Positions 12,829 through 22,137 of a DNA stretch of 64,000 nt are shown piece after piece. Each line of letters starts with the position of its first letter. The stretch's first letter is position 1. The stretch comes from Diadophis punctatus similis. Lineage: Eukaryota > Chordata > Lepidosauria > Squamata > Dipsadidae. The position numbers were made by a program, and so were the translations under genes. The notes below the pieces were generated by a model. The model saw only the letters and a list, made by a program, of their open reading frames with translations, had not been told where the DNA came from and did no database searches. The DNA lies in the NCBI GenBank assembly GCA_023053685.1, contig JALIGW010000013.1, forward strand, positions 16,343,501-16,407,500. The letters run 5' to 3'.

Positions 12829-15800
12829 CCTCCCTCCCTCTCCCTCTCCCTCTCCCTCTCCCTCTCCCTCTCCCTCTCCCTCTCCCTCTCTTCCTCCCCC
12901 CTCTGGGGGAAAGGGGAAGGAACCCCTGAACTGGTGCTGGGTGGTGGGAATCTGACGTCCGGAGGCTGACGAGTCCAGGAGCAGCACACCAATGATCAGC
13001 TGGTCGACAGAGAGCTGAAGACCAACTGGATGGCGGGGGAACACAACACCAGGAGTTCTTCAGGAAAAGCAACTGACATCCAGGAGGCGAGAGCGAGCCC
13101 ACGATGACACAGGGCCGCATTGTGTCTCCATGTCATAATGACCTCCAGGAGGAGGGGACCCCATCTCCCACATTGTGAAGCACACTAAATTTCACTGTGC
13201 TGCGCAAGGCGATGCGAGAGCAGTGGGCAGGCAATGGAGGCAGCAACAGCAAATGTACCGAGACAAAGGCGGAATGCTGTTTCGCGCAAAGGCAAGGGCA
13301 ATGGCGCTTCACTCCTGCACTAAAGCTCAGGCCATCACCACTGCCGTGACAGGACAACAGCTCTTTCATCCCTCTGACGTGACAGGATGAAAGAGCCGCA
13401 TGTGGCTCAGGACCCGCAGGTTGCCAACTCCCGCACTAGGATAAGGATTGGTCTTCTGTACTAACTTACTCATAATTTACAGTGCTCATTAAGTGTCCTG
13501 TTATATGTCCATTCATTTAGTGACTTAGATGGGTTGGAATTGAAATATGGCCCTTTACAGTAATAGAAACTAACTCTGAAAATTACTCCAAAGGAAGAGG
13601 TGACTTGCTACTTACATGTATTACATGAGTAGGATAATTTTGTAATGATGAAATTTTAATAAGTGTAACACTTTGTCATACTTTAACTTTAAATGATACA
13701 AATACTGAATGGATTTCTTGCTTTTATAACACTGTTGAGGAGGAAATGATTACTAAATTTACCATGGGAACATGCATCATTAGCTCTATTGCAAAAGAGA
13801 TGGTTTACCTCAAATTACTGAACTGGGTAAATGAATATTACTGAAATGTAACATCTGGAACAAAATATATACTTTATAAAGGAATGCATTACCATGAAGG
13901 ATCTATACCTTTTATAGCGCATATAACTAACATTGTTTTTAAAAATGCAATGCACTCTTTCAGAAGTTTACTGTACTTAGGATAAAATGCCTATTTTGAT
14001 TCAGGAAGCTTCTACTGTCATTTAAAGAAGGAAGTTTGATTTCCATATTAAATTTATCTAACTAAAGGGTGCATTTTCTTTTTCTGGTTCATGGATGGCA
14101 AGTTTTACTGTTGCAAACTTTTTCCCAGTAGCTATATTGGAATTGTTCTATAGGCAGGACAACATTAATGTTCAACTATCTTGGAACATATCGGGTTCTC
14201 CTCCCATTTGTTTTAATTACTGGGGTTTGATCCTTCTGATAATGCTAAATTAATATCATAAGGGAACCCAAACTTGGTAACAACAAGACAACTTTATTTT
14301 TTGGGACAACCCGTGTAGCGTATGAACCTATACATTAAACTAATAAATAGCTTTAAACTGTGGGGTTTTTTGTTGTTATTTGAGGAATTGGAACATAAAT
14401 ATTTGCCAACACATGCAAAATAGAAATATATTCAGTTAACAACTTTTTACTATGGGCCAGCACTCCAAACTCCTTCTAGTAATAACGGATTTACCATGTA
14501 ACTTTCAAATTAATAAAATAAATTATTCTTAAATGATTGTTAGAAAAGATTAAATACTTGTTCAAATGAACATGTTGCTCTGGTTGACTTCTGAATTGCT
14601 GAAAATCTAATTTCTACCTTTCTCACCAACCAGAGTTTAGTCACCAGCTGACATCTTCACCACTATTCTGCTGCTACCAGGTATTCAGCCATGTGACCTC
14701 CGGGGGACACCCAGCTGCCATTTTAAAGACTTCTCCCCTAGCTTGGCAAACTTGTGCCCATTTCTCAGCTAACTGGCCACAAATTGACGGAGGTGAAAAC
14801 CAGGAAACTGAGGATGGACCATAAGGTTGGGGAACAGAGACAAATATGGACATAACTTCCTTCTTAAACATACAATTCTTTTATCTATGAATATAGTGCA
14901 CCTACCTGAGACAGCATTGATAGATTCCAGTATCATTCAGTAAAATTGGCCAAAATCGCAAATTAGACCCATTCAAATCAATTCTGCTGTCTCCATGAAT
15001 TAGCACTTCTTCTCCTTTTTTTCCTTTATAGAACCAATGGATAACTTGTCCTTTATGGTGTGGTTTTTTAGGGCAGCAAAATGAAAAGTATTCTTCTTCT
15101 AGCACATTAATAGGTGAGTGCCTTTTGCAGAGCTTTCCTTCAGAAAATGAAAACATATAGAAAATAGAAAGACTATTTCTTATTATTAGAAGTATGATAA
15201 TACTTGGGCTAGTATAGTTCAGCTTTATAGCACAACTTGTCGATGGCAGCAGGGTTTTTTTGTTAAAAAAAGTTGTTTGCATATATGCTAGAAAGAAAAG
15301 TATAAAATGGCAACATTCCTCATTTTGATTTCTTGCTCTACCCTCTTTAAATTCCAATTTAAATATTGCATCTGTTAACAGTTCCACTGCACTGTGTGTT
15401 ATGAAACTAACAAAAGCTTAACATTTTAATAACATGTTACAGAGAAGATGTAATGACCTTCTTATTTCATGTAATCACCTTCTGATTTCATGAATCACCG
15501 TCTGGTTTTGCCTTCTATACACTAATACAACTGTCTACAACATTTAGAATTTTAGAACAGGGTCCCCCCCCAATCCTGGGCTGTGGCCTATTCAGAACTG
15601 GGTGATGCGAGCAGTGGGCTGGTGCACACGTGCATATGCACAGCTTGACTTGTGCGAGTGGTGGGTCAGTTGCACATGCATGTGTACACAGCTCCACTTA
15701 CACAAGTCGAGCTGTGTGCGCATGCTCATGCATGCCGGCCAGCCACTCGTGCAAGACGAGCTACATGAACACATGCACGCTGGCCCACTACTCATGCGGC

Positions 15801-16961
15801 ACGGTTTCCCTCTCCCGCCCTCAGTCAGGCCACCAAGCCGCAAAGGTTGGGGACCACTGCTGTAGAACATCTAGAATTCCAGAATCACAAGCTAACAAAG
15901 CTGCATTATTATGTTTGTTTGTTGTATTGGTCAACGCGATTCAAGCAGCCTGCAGACATATTTTTGGACAGTTAGTGTCAAAAGGCCAAGAAGCAACTGA
16001 GTGATACAAGGCCTGCCCCATTTTTACACATGTTGTAGGTGACATTTTGACTTTTTAATATCTTTACACTACCCATCTGCCAAATCCCTTAGGAGACCTA
16101 TCATATTCATACTATTTAATTGATATTTTTCAAGGAACCTCATCAATATTTCATGATTCTGAAACAAAATACTAAACCTCAAAAGGATTTATGTGTTTAA
16201 GCATTTGTGTCATAAAATCTTGCAGACCACTAGTAAGAAGGAGAAATAGATCTTATTGATAATGATGCCACAATAACAAGCAAACTTTGGCTCATAGAAC
16301 TTTGGTCTATGCATTAGACTAAGGCATATATTCTTGCCTTAGTCTAATGAAGAAACAATCCAGTTGTATGATCAAAAAGAGGCTAATGACAAATTGCTGT
16401 ATTTCAAACTGTGTAATGGGACAATGGGACACACACACACATTCACATTCTCTAGCATACATAGTTATGGAACAGTGCTATAAGATATTGTGGTTTGAGT
16501 AGGGGAGAAATGATATTTATCTTAAGTAGACTCAAACCATTGATGATACTGCAGTGAAATTTATTTTTCATTAGTATTAGATCATTTCCATTCCTTGGAA
16601 ATATTTAAAGGCTGAACCTCCAATCACTTTTGATTTATTATCCTGCTGAATGCTGAATTTTTACACGAAAGTCACAATAGATTATGATGAAACGAAAACA
16701 TGTAAATTCACAACTGCCAGCTTATCTTACCCGATCAACATATCTTTCTCAAATGTTACCCAGAACAACTTTCCATTATTTTGATGTTTATGTATCATCT
16801 GCATAGGATATCCAGCCTCCGATAGCATAGACAGTCTTAAAACAATAAACCCAAAATGGCATGTTTTAAGATAAAGAGAGAAAACAAAAAGAATTATACT
16901 TACCTGAGCTGATAAAGCTAAGGATCAGTGTTAGCAAAATTGCCAGATTTTCAGAACACAT
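1244..16961 (-). CDS. IL18R1: Interleukin-18 receptor 1 (IL-18R alpha), ectodomain part, 7 exons
   Basis: Seven exons on the minus strand (16961-16904, 15137-14906, 8686-8497, 6107-5954, 4380-4315, 2572-2422, 1377-1244) join in frame through canonical AG/GT sites to give about 328 residues: a signal peptide and three Ig domains. Recognition rests on IL18R1-like stretches such as WSLNVIKRNKNNCFTEE in domain 2 and FWPILLNDTG in domain 1. From family knowledge, this type I membrane protein binds IL-18 and signals with IL18RAP through cytoplasmic TIR domains. The membrane and TIR exons are not in the window, so the gene is cut by its left edge. Exon phases (1, 0 or 2) follow the usual IL-1R family plan. 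Domain 1 has a complete cysteine set (FSFCCP and YQCCLR), while human IL18R1 lacks the Cys at the second site. The introns are packed with transposons. Orthology is fairly sure; expression cannot be judged here. Confidence 0.9.
2092..2365 (+). mobile_element. TIR repeat, family starting tagtcctcgacttac, copy 1
   Basis: Starts tagtcctcgaattata and ends gtcaaggactacctact; an internally shortened copy of a family present about eight times in this window. The termini are inverted repeats of about 20 bp, and internally it carries repeated ttaacaac motifs. Class is uncertain. Confidence 0.7.
2422..2572 (-). CDS. IL18R1: IL18R1 exon, first half of Ig domain 3
   Basis: This 151-nt exon starts GKEEILNCTAFLGYSKNF after a tctgttag acceptor and ends in phase 2 before a perfect gtaagt donor. 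It includes the Ig cysteine (LNCTA) and the core ELYWIV. Extra cysteines in ETCHSNSSLCQKEEC near the end may form an additional disulphide; the human protein has no such cluster here. Confidence 0.88.
2778..2880 (-). mobile_element. BovB-tail retroposon fragment with 11-bp target duplication
   Basis: A 103-bp insert whose minus strand reads like a BovB 3' end (ggtcggacacgacttcacaa). It is flanked by perfect direct repeats gacttggtgat at 2767-2777 and 2881-2891. This marks LINE-driven insertion of a short BovB piece or a BovB-tailed SINE. Confidence 0.75.
3275..3734. mobile_element. hAT-like element, family with CAGTGATGGCGAACC ends, copy 1
   Basis: The termini (CCGTGATGGCGAACC and GGTTAGCCATCACTG) are flanked by tactatgg and tgctatgg (7 of 8). 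The GC-rich interior is full of atgcgcatg-like motifs. The long open frames inside are chance. Confidence 0.82.
3934..4057. mobile_element. hAT-like MITE, CAGGGGTGTCAAACTC family, copy 2
   Basis: 124 bp with ends CAGGGGTGTCAAACTC and GAGTTTGACACCCCTG. The flanks ttctaaat and ttatacat match at 6 of 8 positions, so this copy is older or its flanks have diverged. Confidence 0.8.
4315..4380 (-). CDS. IL18R1: IL18R1 short exon, linker into Ig domain 3
   Basis: This 66-nt exon (phase 1 in, phase 1 out) follows a ttcttaag acceptor and precedes gtactt. It encodes TEEKVTPRLIGPGHNVFKTE, which corresponds to the human stretch around VPVLLGPKLNHVAVELG. The IL1RL2 gene in this window has an exon of the same length and phase at 46373-46438, which supports the call although the exon is too short to stand alone. 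Confidence 0.82.
4481..4556 (+). repeat. Local direct duplication
   Basis: The motif ttaagt-aattggccattta occurs at about 4481 and again at about 4530, with short aaagatt repeats between. It is a small local duplication in an IL18R1 intron. Confidence 0.6.
4720..5072 (+). mobile_element. CR1-like LINE 3' end, fragment
   Basis: The plus strand encodes the end of a reverse-transcriptase ORF (NRYKLKVNRSKLDCRKYDF, then VVNAWNSLPDIVVSSP and LRLSTVDLTRFLRG) followed by a stop, about 150 bp of 3'UTR and an (aaataaat)n tail. The same family recurs at 23090, 24640 and 44022. The element is strongly 5'-truncated. Confidence 0.8.
5122..5560 (+). mobile_element. TIR repeat, tagtcctcgacttac family, copy 2
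   Basis: Starts agggagtcctcaacttatg and ends gtcataagtcaaggacta, close to full length (about 440 bp). It sits 400 bp from the IL18R1 exon at 5954-6107. Confidence 0.7.
5954..6107 (-). CDS. IL18R1: IL18R1 exon, second half of Ig domain 2
   Basis: This 154-nt exon starts in phase 0 with DCIENINKRGEEEW after a gaaacag acceptor and ends in phase 1 before gtgagg. It carries LTEKDGGKYTCVKTILHAG and KKYNSTSTTNLNIK, matching the family pattern for the second half of domain 2 (D-x-G-x-Y-x-C, then G-K-x-Y/F-N). Confidence 0.9.
6345..6668 (-). mobile_element. Candidate solo LTR
   Basis: A 324-bp segment bounded by TGTCAGGG and CACTGTGACA (TG to CA). On the minus strand it contains caataaaattgttctttg, a poly(A) signal, near its 3' end. 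I could not find a matching target duplication, so the borders are tentative. It lies in the intron upstream of exon 5954-6107. Confidence 0.55.
7408..8258. mobile_element. GC-rich hAT-like element, GTGACCAGACGTCCCG family
   Basis: Termini TAAAGTGACCAGA and TCTGGTCACCTTA are flanked by perfect 8-bp repeats gtgatggc (7400-7407 and 8259-8266). The 851-bp element is very GC- and CpG-rich and carries a second copy of its terminus facing inward at 8125 (taaggtgaccagacgtcccg), forming a hairpin-like end at 8125-8258. No transposase is encoded; the long open frames reflect base composition. Confidence 0.85.
8497..8686 (-). CDS. IL18R1: IL18R1 exon, first half of Ig domain 2
   Basis: This 190-nt exon follows a ccccatgcag acceptor and ends in phase 0 at ITWYK before gtactt. 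It includes WSLNVIKRNKNNC and YPFTC, which align closely with the human IL18R1 segment WKLNVIRRNKHSC. The segment is specific to IL18R1 among the IL-1R family and is the best anchor for orthology. Two NxS/T sequons are visible near its start (NGT, NTS). Confidence 0.93.
9160..9898 (+). mobile_element. TIR repeat, tagtcctcgacttac family, copy 3, split by an insertion
   Basis: Begins gataatccttgcttaatgac and continues after a 305-bp hAT-like insertion (9284-9588). It is a diverged copy. Confidence 0.65.
9284..9588. mobile_element. hAT-like element, CAGGGGTGGGTT family, copy 1, nested
   Basis: Ends CAGGGGTGGGTTCC and GGAACCCACCCCTG, flanked by perfect catatgat repeats (9276-9283, 9589-9596). 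It is inserted in the TIR repeat 9160-9898 and is therefore younger. Confidence 0.88.
9900..11350. other. IL18R1 intron, no recognised feature
   Basis: AT-rich intronic sequence. I see no exon-like segment with splice sites and no repeat I can name. Confidence 0.5.
11360..11494. mobile_element. Near-perfect palindromic hAT-like MITE
   Basis: Two 66-bp arms with one mismatch flank a 3-bp centre, so nearly the whole 135-bp element folds back. The termini CAGAGGTCTCC and GGAGACCCCTG have flanks atctaagg and atctaaag (7 of 8). The core cttcaactcccagagttcc belongs to a family also seen at 42175-42301, 53170-53660 and 59600-59720. Confidence 0.9.
11600..12060 (+). mobile_element. Old L2/CR1-like LINE fragment
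   Basis: The stretch gtgctctacatgaggctacc and the following sequence resemble the intact LINE at 63530-64000 (gcgctctacatgaggctgcc), with many changes and stops. It is a decayed copy in plus orientation. Confidence 0.6.
12318..12665 (+). repeat. Pyrimidine-rich (CT)n-type low-complexity tract
   Basis: Irregular runs of ctctct, tccctcc and ctttct with few purines. The long open frames on both strands in this tract are compositional. Confidence 0.95.
12740..12900 (+). repeat. (CT)n then (TCCC/TCCCTC)n microsatellite
   Basis: About 85 bp of perfect (CT)n, then (CCTC)n and a run of ccctct units. Mirror-symmetric polypyrimidine of this kind can form triplex DNA. Confidence 0.97.
12900..13436. 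mobile_element. GC-rich repeat, possible hAT-like end
   Basis: This GC-rich segment ends with gagccgcatgtggctcagga and ttgccaactcccgcactag, a motif resembling hAT-type termini. I could not pair it with a left end, because the (CT)n tract occupies that side. Assignment is tentative. Confidence 0.35.
13437..14905. other. IL18R1 intron, no recognised feature
   Basis: Unique-looking AT-rich sequence between the GC-rich repeat and the Ig1 exon. I see no further exon and no repeat I can name. Confidence 0.5.
14906..15137 (-). CDS. IL18R1: IL18R1 exon, Ig domain 1
   Basis: This 232-nt exon enters in phase 1 after a ttttctgaag acceptor and leaves in phase 2 before gtaggt. It encodes GKLCKRHSPINVLEEEY, then the Ig core with FSFCCP, VIHWFYKG and LLNDTGIYQCCLR. 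The Trp, Asp-x-Gly-x-Tyr-x-Cys pattern and the position after the signal exon identify domain 1. The tandem cysteines CC at both sites leave the exact pairing ambiguous. Confidence 0.9.
15558..15859. mobile_element. hAT-like element with CAGGGTCCCC / GGGGACCACTG ends
   Basis: Flanks ttttagaa and ctgtagaa match at 6 of 8 positions. The GC-rich interior has alternating cacatgcat motifs. It lies in the IL18R1 intron between the Ig1 and signal-peptide exons. Confidence 0.7.
16312..16349. repeat. Perfect 15-bp inverted repeat, 8-nt loop
   Basis: Arms cattagactaaggca (16312-16326) and tgccttagtctaatg (16335-16349) are exact complements around tatattct. It is a strong small hairpin in an IL18R1 intron. 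Confidence 0.9.
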
Positions 16962-16989
16962 TTTAAAATTTGTTTAACCTTCGTTTCTC
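16904..16989 (-). CDS. IL18R1: IL18R1 exon with start codon and signal peptide
   Basis: The acceptor (ctctaacag) precedes 16989. After 28 nt of 5'UTR the ATG lies at 16961-16959 and opens MCSENLAILLTLILSFISS, a typical hydrophobic signal peptide. The exon ends in phase 1 before a consensus gtaagt donor at 16903. The coding part is 58 nt. No other ATG in this exon gives a signal peptide. Confidence 0.88.
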
Positions 16990-17954
16990 CTGTTAGAGCA
17001 AAAAACACATACCATATTTTTAAAAAATTCTAATTGAAATGTAATTCTAATAGTATAATTCACTAGACTTTAATGTGATGATATGAATAACGCACACATA
17101 ATAAACCTGAATCTAAGATTTGAACTAGTAATCAGACTTAAGGGGTGGATGGGGAAGGGAACATTTGCCGAACTGATATGGTTACCCATTCTTCTGCTGA
17201 GGCTCATTCTTACAAACATGGCTACCCGTGTCAACAGTCAAAAAAGTCAAGATGGTGGCAATGATAGTATAATCAAAGCTTCCTCCATTTTTCTGTGTGG
17301 CATATTAGAAATAGGCAAACCTTTGATTGCATCATCAAGGCTGCAAGTTCAACTTCTCTTTTAACCATCTTTATGGATTCCCCTGCCTATAATAGATTTT
17401 ATTTTTCATATTACACATAATTGGCTATTATACAGTTATTGTAGAATTATTGGGAAATCATAAGTATTTGATGTCTTTTCTAGAATAAAGGCATTGGCTT
17501 CCAATTGAAGTGCCAATGACCTCTCTGGTCCTTATTTCCAAATAATTTTGGGTATTTTACTCTTGAACCAATCATACCCTGCAAGCAGTTCACAGACAAT
17601 TTATTTTTATTACATATATTTGTATACAATCCAGCTCCCGTTCTGTTTCATTCATATGATATCTTATTTATGCCAATATATATGCTGTCCAACTGGATAG
17701 AGAACATTCATGATCCATTATAATTCAATCATTGATGTTTCTGACAGGAAATAATATTGCATCCTTTTAACACAGCACTTGAGGCCTGTGTAATCATCAC
17801 AGAAACAAAAAAAATATGAGATCATTGTCTTGTAGCATTGCATAAAAGCTTGTGTACACTTAGTATATAAATCTGGTCATGGTTTACCAGCAAGAGCTGA
17901 TGATTCCTAGATGTTCACTGCTGAATCTGTTTCAAGAGTTACAGCAGGAAAAGC
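16990..17954. other. IL18R1 first intron, no recognised feature
   Basis: Unique-looking intron sequence next to the signal-peptide exon. An open frame at 17083-17364 has no recognisable domain and is not supported. Confidence 0.5.
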
Positions 17955-18125
17955 CAATGTACTGTAGTAGTTATGGTCCTGGACTAGGATAAAGGAAAAC
18001 CAGGCTCAAGCCGGCCTTTAGCCTTGGGGGATCCCTGGGTGACTTTGGGCCAATCACTCTTTCTCAGTCAAAGTCTGTTGGACGCCTGAAAGAAAAGCAA
18101 GACATAAATCTAATAAACAAAAGCC
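17955..18125 (+). mobile_element. tRNA-derived SINE (squamate type)
   Basis: Contains a tRNA-like head (gtagtagttatggtcctgga) and the phrase gggtgactttgggccaatca, which are characteristic of squamate and other amniote tRNA-derived SINEs. The tail is degraded. Confidence 0.7.
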
Positions 18126-18142
18126 TTAAATTTCTAAAAGCA

Positions 18143-18917
18143 CAGATAGTCCACGCCTTATTAGCACAATTGAGTCCAAGATTTCAGTTGCTAAGCAAGA
18201 CAGTTGTTAAGTGACTTTTGCCCAGTTTACAGCCTTTCTTGCCACAGTTGTTAAGTGAATCACTGGAGCTGTTAAAGTCAGTGTAGCATGGTTGTTAAGT
18301 GAATCTGGCTTCCCCATTGACTTTGCTGGTCAGAAGGTTACAAATGGTGATCGCATGTCCTCAGGACACTGCAACCGTCATAAATACATGCACCTGAATT
18401 TTGATCACTTAACCATGGGGATGCTGCAATGGTCATGTGAAAAACAGTTACCGTATTTTTTGGAGTATAAGACGCACCTTAGTTTTTGGGGAGGAAAATA
18501 GGGGAAAAAATCTGCTAGTATTCATCTGGCTAGCATCCTTAGTCTGGTCAGCTTCAGCACATTATTTTATTCCCTTGTTAGGGCTTAAAAAACCTTATTT
18601 GGAGCGAGTAGCAATGAAAAAAAGCCTGCAAAGACTTAGGGCTGGAAAAAACCTCCTTCGGAGTGATTAGCAACGAAAAAAAGCCTGCAAGCCAGTAAGA
18701 GCCGGGAAGATCGTTAGCGCCTCGTTAGGACTGAAAAAAAAAAAAGCTTCGGGGGTGGAAAAAAAAGCTACATTCAGCACCCAAATTTTCAGCTTCTTCT
18801 AGGGGGGAAAAAGGTGCGTCTTATACTCCGAAAAATATGGTTAGTCACCTTTTTCAATACCGTTGTTACTTTGAATGGTCACTAAATGAATGTTTGTAAG
18901 CCAAGGACTACCTGTAA
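18143..18917 (-). mobile_element. TIR repeat, tagtcctcgacttac family, copy 4, split
   Basis: A minus-oriented copy ending ccaaggactacctgta, interrupted by the 390-bp element at 18451-18840. Joining the two sides at the tta duplication restores the family sequence. Confidence 0.8.
18451..18840. mobile_element. TIR element, CCGTATTTTTCGGAGTATAA family, copy 1, nested
   Basis: Ends ccgtattttttggagtataa and ttatactccgaaaaatatgg, with tta on both sides. Because it interrupts a known repeat, the empty site can be read directly and supports a 3-bp TTA duplication. Relatives are at 52588-53832 and 54730-55362. Confidence 0.85.
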
Positions 18918-18973
18918 TTGACTCCACTGCACAGGTAGCACACAAAAGGCAGGGGGGAAGTATCTGAGGAATT

Positions 18974-19300
18974 ACAGTTGGTCTTTACATAACCAATCAT
19001 TCAGCAACCATTTGAACGTATAATTATATTGAATAAGTGGTGATAGTCATAACATCTTGTGATCGCCATTTGTGACCCTCTCTGCCAGCTTCTGACAAGG
19101 AAAATCAACGGGGAAACTGGCAGGAGATTACAAATAGTGAAAGTGTAACATAGTGCTTAATAATAGTATGGGATTCACTTTATGAAGGCAACCAGAAATG
19201 CAAGTGGTGCAGTCATTGGGCATCACACTTTATGACGATATGGCTTAATGATGGGAATGTTGGTCCCACTTAGCATTGTTAAATAAGGACTATCTGTATA
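18974..19300 (+). mobile_element. TIR repeat, tagtcctcgacttac family, copy 5
   Basis: A diverged copy starting acagttggtctttacataac and ending aaataaggactatctgta, 57 bp from copy 4. Confidence 0.65.
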
Positions 19301-19600
19301 GGCATTGCTATATGAAAAGATTCTAGAGCAGATCATAACAATAACAATCTAAAAGCATCTTAAAACAATGTGATAATTATCAGAAGTCAGCCTGAATTAG
19401 TCAACAAATCTTATCTAATTTTTAATTGGTACTTTGGTAATAGATTAAGTAAGGAATTATATATTCCTTAGAGCAGCACATAACAGGTTTAAAAATTCCA
19501 CTCATGAAGCTTTGTTAAAGGTTCCTCATCAAATCGGAAGAAAGAGTGCCTCAAAATTTAAGTGTTGGACTCATCTTTTTAAAAATGTAATGACTTAAGT

Positions 19601-19734
19601 CACGGGTGTCAAACTCGCCACGTCACGTTGCCAAAACATGACCCTTTGCGACATCTCCCCCATTCGCGGAGCTGGGATGGGCGTGGCCTGCGCGTGATGC
19701 ATCTGGTGCGTGAGATGCCAGTTTGACACCCCTG
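19601..19734. mobile_element. hAT-like MITE, CAGGGGTGTCAAACTC family, copy 3
   Basis: 134 bp with ends CACGGGTGTCAAACTC and GTTTGACACCCCTG, flanked by acttaagt and acttaaat (7 of 8). Confidence 0.83.
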
Positions 19735-19735
19735 A

Positions 19736-19875
19736 CTTAAATGATGTAAAATTCAGAGTAAATACAGAATATTTATCAATTTTGCAGATGATACGCAAAT
19801 TGGATGAGATAATAGGTCACAAGGAAGAAATAAAATTCAATTTGACATTGACAGAGAAATTTGTTTAAAGTTACA
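19736..19875 (+). mobile_element. Decayed CR1 reverse-transcriptase fragment
   Basis: The bases ttgcagatgatacgcaaatt translate to FADDTQI, the reverse-transcriptase catalytic box (usually FADDTKI in CR1). Flanking frames are broken. Confidence 0.5.
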
Positions 19876-20879
19876 ATGAAATATAATAAATAAAATGTTG
19901 TTCACAGAACCAAAAGTTAAATTGAAAAGTTATGGGATGGGAATACCTGTCTTGGTAAGAGATTTGAGAAAAAGTATTTGCAATAATAGCTTATTGCAAA
20001 TGGAAAGCAGGTGAATATTGTGATGTGGTTGGAAACATTCCACAACATTTCCAAATCATGAAACTAACAATTCTTTTTTATTCTTTTTTTTTTGTTAGGA
20101 CTATATAAAGTATTTAATCTGCTCTGTGGCCTGAAGGTTAATTGAGAAGAAGGTTCGTTTATGTTTCATTTAGGAAAGTGATTCTCCAATTGCACTGTAT
20201 AAGGTCCACCAGATGAGTCATCCAGCCTCCTCCATGTTAACCACCAGTAATGTAGCCACATCTTGTTGGCTGCCATTGCCTTAGCAAAAAGGGATTCATG
20301 ACTGAAAACTTGTTTACTGAAGCACAGAAGTTAAAGTATAACTACTATAGCAGTAGAGTAAGGGGCACCATGATCTCAGACAAACGGGAAATATGTTTAT
20401 GGGATTTCAGAGGAATGAAGACCCAAATACCACTTAATAAAGATGTCTACTGAAGAAAAATTTGAGCAGCAAGCTTCTGCATAGTAAATTGATATTTTTG
20501 TACACCATGAGGTACACAGAATTACTCAAATGATAAATGGATAACATTTTTGTGGCAATATTTAGTTTCAAGATGCTTCCAAAAATAGAAGGGAGGAGAA
20601 AGTATAAAACACAACTATAATCATCTAATTACATCAAGAAGAGTGAACCACAATGGGTTTTTTAAAAAAACAAAGATAGAGAGGAAGTATTCATTTAACT
20701 GTGTGGTCTCTCTGCTTCTTTACTTGACAATTCATGTCTGGGAAACACTGGTTTAGAAAAGTCAAAATCGGACTGAAACATCCACTATTGCTACTACATG
20801 TAACAGAGTGTTTTCTGTCTCTTTTTGCTGCCATCTAGTGGTCCTCCGAATCTTTGCAGCCCAAATCTAGGAAATCCAG
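19876..20879. other. IL18R1 first intron, no recognised feature
   Basis: No exon or nameable repeat seen between the CR1 remnant and the promoter-like segment. Confidence 0.45.
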
Positions 20880-21400
20880 GATGCTGAACTAAGCACGATT
20901 CTCCGAACAGCGCGCCGTCCGAGAATGCTGGGAGCTGGAGTCCCAGCACCTTTTGCGAAGGTTGCATTGTGGGAAAGATGGTTCTTACCTTAAAGCCAGA
21001 TGCAGGTGCAAAGACAATGGGATGAGGCTGAGAGATGGGCTGCCAATGCAGATGCTTTGGAGGCGAAGGTTTTTCTCTGACGATCCCCAGGCGAGGATTT
21101 TACGCTTCTGTCCTAGAACTTAGCAGCAAGAGAGCGAAAGAGGACCACGGGTTTCTCCCAGAAGATGCTGTCGATCGGCCAGGATTGACCTGCTGCTGCT
21201 GCTAACTCGAGAATGACGAGAAAGAGGAGCCTGAAAGCCCGCCCTGACTGGAAGCCCCGCCTTCCACCCGTAAAAGCCCCCTTCCTGCCCTCGCCCCACT
21301 GTTTTGACGAGAGACGTCTAAGCTGATTCAGATGTTCCGCGCGCGAGACGTGCCCCGAATCCGGGGAAATTGGGCTTTGGTTAAGCGGGGAAATTCTGGG
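20880..21400 (-). promoter_or_regulatory. IL18R1: Probable IL18R1 promoter and first non-coding exon
   Basis: This CpG-richer stretch lies 4 kb upstream of the signal-peptide exon and has no interspersed-repeat signature. On the minus strand a good donor, CTTTAAG|gtaagaac, ends a possible 5'UTR exon at 20989. CpG clusters (gcgcgcgag near 21340) fit a TATA-less start. The transcription start is not defined, and the link to IL18R1 is inference from position and the donor. Confidence 0.45.
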
Positions 21401-22137
21401 AGAATTGCTTTCAAAACAAGAAAGGGGTGCAAGCATTTTTTTAAAAAAAAAATATTTTTTTTTAATGCCCTCGTCTCCACATCCTCACCCGGGCAAAAGA
21501 CCTGTCGAAATCCTTGGGAGGTGCTTTTGATTCAGAGAGTATGGGAGCCGATAGTAACGTTTCCGATGGGGAAATGAGGAAGCGATGTGGTGTAATCAAC
21601 TTTTTAAATACGCGGGTGAATAAATTGCTCTCGGCCTTTCCCAAATAAGTTGTCCCTTCCACGTCATATTGTTTTGACTGTCCTTATTTATGGTGTACAG
21701 AACACATTCAGGCAAGAATTGAAGGATTCCTCCGTTTTTCCCTCCCCTCCCCCAAATTACTGAGCAGCAGGAAGTATTTACCAATAGTTGGCAAGAGTTT
21801 GGACTATAAAAGAGGAGAGCTTTGAGACCAGCAAAAAAGAAAAAAAAGCCGTTCTACTTTTGCATAAGTGCTTTAAGGGGTATGTTCGAAGGGAAATTAG
21901 CATCTGATAAGCCCAGTTCTCTTTAGACACAGATATAGTGTTGTTTTAGAGCAGTTAAATGCCTGTTTGAAAACCATCCAAGTAATAGATATTGAGAGAA
22001 CTGTGAAGCCAATAGCAGAGACTGTCCACCCCTCCTGGTCAGCTGTTCTAAAGGTGTGAATGTCTGTGGATCAGCTTGGAGGCTTGGACAAAGCTGTTAG
22101 TAGAAACTGTACGATCCCACTTTTCAGGAGTTCAGAT

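Noticed and set aside
12310..12992. Open frames rich in Ser/Leu or Arg/Glu
   Set aside because: They translate (CT)n and related low-complexity DNA in several frames.
17083..17364. 93-codon plus-strand frame
   Set aside because: No domain, no splice or promoter context; it lies in an IL18R1 intron on the opposite strand.
21800..21820. TATA-like actataaaagagg on the plus strand
   Set aside because: No plus-strand gene follows; the only nearby gene is on the minus strand.
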